Shown one piece after another: positions 62,181 to 64,000 of a DNA stretch of 64,000 nt. The notes below the pieces were generated by a model. That model ran no database searches. It saw nothing but the letters and a program-made list of their open reading frames with translations, and was not told where the DNA came from. Both the position numbers and the translations under genes were made by a program. The DNA is from Agromyces allii (lineage in GTDB: Bacteria; Actinomycetota; Actinomycetes; Actinomycetales; Microbacteriaceae), in contig NZ_WBIN01000007.1 of the NCBI RefSeq assembly GCF_009749385.1, positions 124,001 through 188,000 of the forward strand. The letters run 5' to 3'. How positions within the stretch are numbered: position 1 is the first letter of the stretch; each line of letters starts with the position of its first letter.

Positions 62181-62678
62181 ATGGTCGAGACGAGCGCGGG
62201 CATCCTGCTGCATCGGCGGCGGGCCGCGGCATCCGGCCCTCGCGATGGCGAGCGCGGCGCCGAGCACGGGCTCGAGGTGCTGCTCGGGCACATGGGCGGC
62301 CCGTTCTGGCAGGGGCGCGACGAGGCGGCGTGGTCGATCCCCAAGGGCGGCTTCACCGATGAGGCGCCGCTCGACGCGGCCCTGCGCGAGTTCGCCGAGG
62401 AGCTCGGCGCGCCGGCGCCCGACGTGCCGTACGTCGAGCTCGGCGTGTTCCGCTACACCTCGGGCAAGACCGTCGCCGTGTTCACCGGCGAGGCCGAGTT
62501 CGACGCGTCGGCGATCACGAGCAACACCTTCGAGCTCGAGTGGCCGCCGCGATCCGGTCGCCGCCAGTCGTTCCCCGAGTTCGATTCGGCCGCATGGATG
62601 CCGGTGGCCGACGCCCGCGCGCGACTCGTGAAGGGCCAGCGGCCCGCGCTCGACGCGCTGCTCGCCCACCTGGCCTGA
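62181..62678 (+). CDS. NUDIX hydrolase
   Basis: The 165-aa hydrolase cleaves a nucleoside-diphosphate-linked substrate. AGILLHRRR opens the domain and the Nudix box runs from GGFTDEAP to LREFAEELG (about residues 57-76), with the REFAEELG metal-binding core intact. The insertion before it (WQGRDEAAWSIPKG) matches the diadenosine-polyphosphate-like or YfcD-type NUDIX group that also ends FDSAAWMPVADARARL. The start is set by TAGCGT 6 nt upstream. The exact substrate is unknown. Confidence 0.92.
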   Translation: MVETSAGILLHRRRAAASGPRDGERGAEHGLEVLLGHMGGPFWQGRDEAAWSIPKGGFTDEAPLDAALREFAEELGAPAPDVPYVELGVFRYTSGKTVAVFTGEAEFDASAITSNTFELEWPPRSGRRQSFPEFDSAAWMPVADARARLVKGQRPALDALLAHLA

Positions 62679-62790
62679 GCCGCGGCACCCGTTCGACCCG
62701 CTGGCGCGGTGACGTGGCACCATGCAGACGCATGAGTTGCGCTGGCAGCGATATCAGCCGCTCGGGTGATGTCGGCGGTCCCTGAGACGA

Positions 62791-62810
62791 TGCACAATAT
62801 TGCGATGCAG
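62791..62810. promoter_or_regulatory. Palindrome in the ABC exporter promoter region
   Basis: CAATATTG (62795-62802), flanked by GATGCA and GCGATGC, is an AT-rich dyad 79 nt before the ABC gene. It may be an operator or a promoter core. Confidence 0.35.
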
Positions 62811-62880
62811 CCCCGAGCTCTGCTCGGAGATCGCGCACGCTGGCCATCGAGACCCGCTCACCTCGTTCCTTCGGAGAATC

Positions 62881-64000
62881 ATGCTCGGCAGACTTCTGAT
62901 CCGCTATCTCAAGCCCTATTCGTGGTTGCTCGTCGGGGTGCTGGTCTTCCAGATCCTCTCGGCGATCGCCACATTCAACCTCCCCGACCTCAACGCCAAG
63001 ATCATCGACAACGGCGTCGCCAAGGGCGACACCGAGTACATCTGGTCGACCGGCGCCGTCATGCTGCTGATCTCCCTCGGGCAGATCACGGCCTCGATCA
63101 TCGCCACCTACTTCGCCGCGAAGGCCGCGATGCGGCTCGGTCGAGACATCCGCAACGACGTGTTCGAGAAGGTCAGCGGGTTCTCCGAGCGCGAGGTCTC
63201 GAAGTTCGGCCCGGGCTCGCTCATCACGCGCAACACGAACGACGTGCAGCAGGTGCAGATGCTCGCGATGATGGGCGCCACGATGCTCGTCACGGCCCCG
63301 ATCCTCGCGATCGGCGGCATCTACTTCGCGCTCCGTCAAGACGTCGGGCTCGGGTGGATCATCGCGGTCGCCGTGACCGTGCTGCTCGTCATCGCGATCC
63401 TCATCATCAGCCGCATGGTGCCGCTGTTCCGCAGCTTCCAGCACAAGCTCGACAACGTGAACCGAATCATGCGCGAGCAGCTCACGGGTGTGCGCGTCGT
63501 GCGCGCCTTCGTGCGCGAGCCCATCGAGGAGGAGCGCTTCCGCGAGGCGAACACCGACATCATGATCGTCGGCCGCCGGGTCGGATCCCTGTTCGTGCTG
63601 CTCTTCCCGCTCTTCATGCTCGTGCTCAACGTCACGATCGTCGGGGTCGTCTGGTTCGGCGCCTTCGCCGTCGACTCCGGCGATGCGCAGATCGGCACCC
63701 TGTTCGCCTTCATGCAGTACGTGATGCTGATCCTCACGGGCGTGCTCATGGCGAGCTTCATGACGATCATGATCCCGCGCGCGGCGGTCTCGGCAGACCG
63801 CATCGCCGAGGTGCTCGACAGCACGAGCACGCTCGAGCGCCCGGCGAACCCCATCCACGAACTGCCGACGCCCGGAACGATCGAGCTGACGGATGTCTCG
63901 TTCACCTACCCCGGCGCCGAGCACCCCGTGCTCGACGGCATCAGCTTCAGCGCCGCGCGCGGCGAGACCGTCGCCATCGTCGGGTCGACGGGCGCCGGCA
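62881..64000 (+). CDS. ABC transporter ATP-binding/permease protein (partial, cut by window end)
   Basis: The first 373 codons of a multidrug-type half exporter are present. Six TM helices run from residue 12 to about 305 (LIRYLKPYSWLLVGVLVFQIL; FALRQDVGLGWIIAVAVTVLL; LFVLLFPLFMLVLNVTIVGVV). The coupling region SGFSEREVSKFGPGSLITRNTNDVQQVQ is typical of BmrCD/TM287-like heterodimers. The nucleotide-binding domain begins at ELTDVSFTYPGAEHPVLDGI, and the window stops within Walker A (VGSTGAG). GGAG lies 7 nt before the ATG. A partner half-transporter probably follows downstream of the window. Confidence 0.92.
   Translation, partial: MLGRLLIRYLKPYSWLLVGVLVFQILSAIATFNLPDLNAKIIDNGVAKGDTEYIWSTGAVMLLISLGQITASIIATYFAAKAAMRLGRDIRNDVFEKVSGFSEREVSKFGPGSLITRNTNDVQQVQMLAMMGATMLVTAPILAIGGIYFALRQDVGLGWIIAVAVTVLLVIAILIISRMVPLFRSFQHKLDNVNRIMREQLTGVRVVRAFVREPIEEERFREANTDIMIVGRRVGSLFVLLFPLFMLVLNVTIVGVVWFGAFAVDSGDAQIGTLFAFMQYVMLILTGVLMASFMTIMIPRAAVSADRIAEVLDSTSTLERPANPIHELPTPGTIELTDVSFTYPGAEHPVLDGISFSAARGETVAIVGSTGAG

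Overview
This is a 64 kb chromosomal window from a high-GC actinobacterium. The codon use is strongly G/C at third positions, there are many leaderless starts (a TANNNT box 6-7 nt before the start codon), there is a DUF7882-type protein, and the 9-mer GCGGCATCC occurs about fifty times on the two strands. I read this as Microbacteriaceae, perhaps Agromyces or a close relative; the assignment is inference, since there is no rRNA or other marker gene. Genes are packed tightly, with frequent 4-nt start/stop overlaps. I see no phage, insertion sequence, CRISPR array, tRNA or rRNA.

Layout. 0.2-1.4 kb: AhpD/CMD-type protein divergent from a cupin. 1.4-6.2 kb: a minus-strand catabolic operon (amidohydrolase, ThDP decarboxylase-like enzyme, Ldh-type 2-hydroxyacid dehydrogenase, quinone-oxidoreductase-like MDR). 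6.4-12.4 kb: siderophore-interacting protein, DUF7882 protein, PHP phosphoesterase, zinc alcohol dehydrogenase, EamA exporter, alpha/beta hydrolase and a small repeat protein. 12.4-15.8 kb: zinc metallopeptidase, prolyl aminopeptidase, malate dehydrogenase and a tiny membrane protein. 15.7-18.4 kb: TetR regulator divergent from a DrrAB-type ABC exporter. 18.6-23.4 kb: acyl-CoA oxidase, small membrane protein, second DrrAB-type exporter. 23.7-28 kb: RecQ, then a CopC/YcnI copper pair and a His-containing membrane protein. 28-32.6 kb: a 1,524-aa secreted nuclease/5'-nucleotidase. 32.9-36.7 kb: EamA transporter and a Ski2-like helicase. 36.9-40.4 kb: TetR, a small membrane protein and a 762-aa membrane alpha/beta-hydrolase-like protein. 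40.4-44.9 kb: gluconokinase, MFS, AEC carrier, aldo/keto reductase, DUF3052-like protein. 45-48 kb: PhzF protein, then an ArsR-SRPBCC-VOC operon divergent from a second VOC protein. 48.4-52 kb: MarR divergent from MFS, aldo/keto reductase and a DJ-1/PfpI protein. 52.2-58 kb: zinc-ribbon protein, two cold-shock proteins, fatty-acid desaturase (apparent frameshift), NAD-dependent epimerase and PhoX phosphatase behind a PHO box. 58.3-64 kb: VanZ-like, TauE/SafE, DUF2510, CPBP protease, DUF1905, zinc ribbon, NUDIX, and the start of an ABC exporter cut by the window end.

How it works together. Most units are self-contained exporter/regulator or stress modules, typical of soil Actinobacteria. Regulatory DNA is readable in several places: paired TetR operators, MarR half-sites, an ArsR-type operator, a PHO box, and long terminator hairpins, many of whose arms contain GGATGCC. 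The most unusual items are the dispersed GCGGCATCC motif and its use in terminators, a 112-bp duplication carrying a G-quadruplex/foldback insert at 18.5 kb, the frameshifted desaturase 5' end, a pentapeptide-like repeat ORF, and the membrane hydrolase-like protein.
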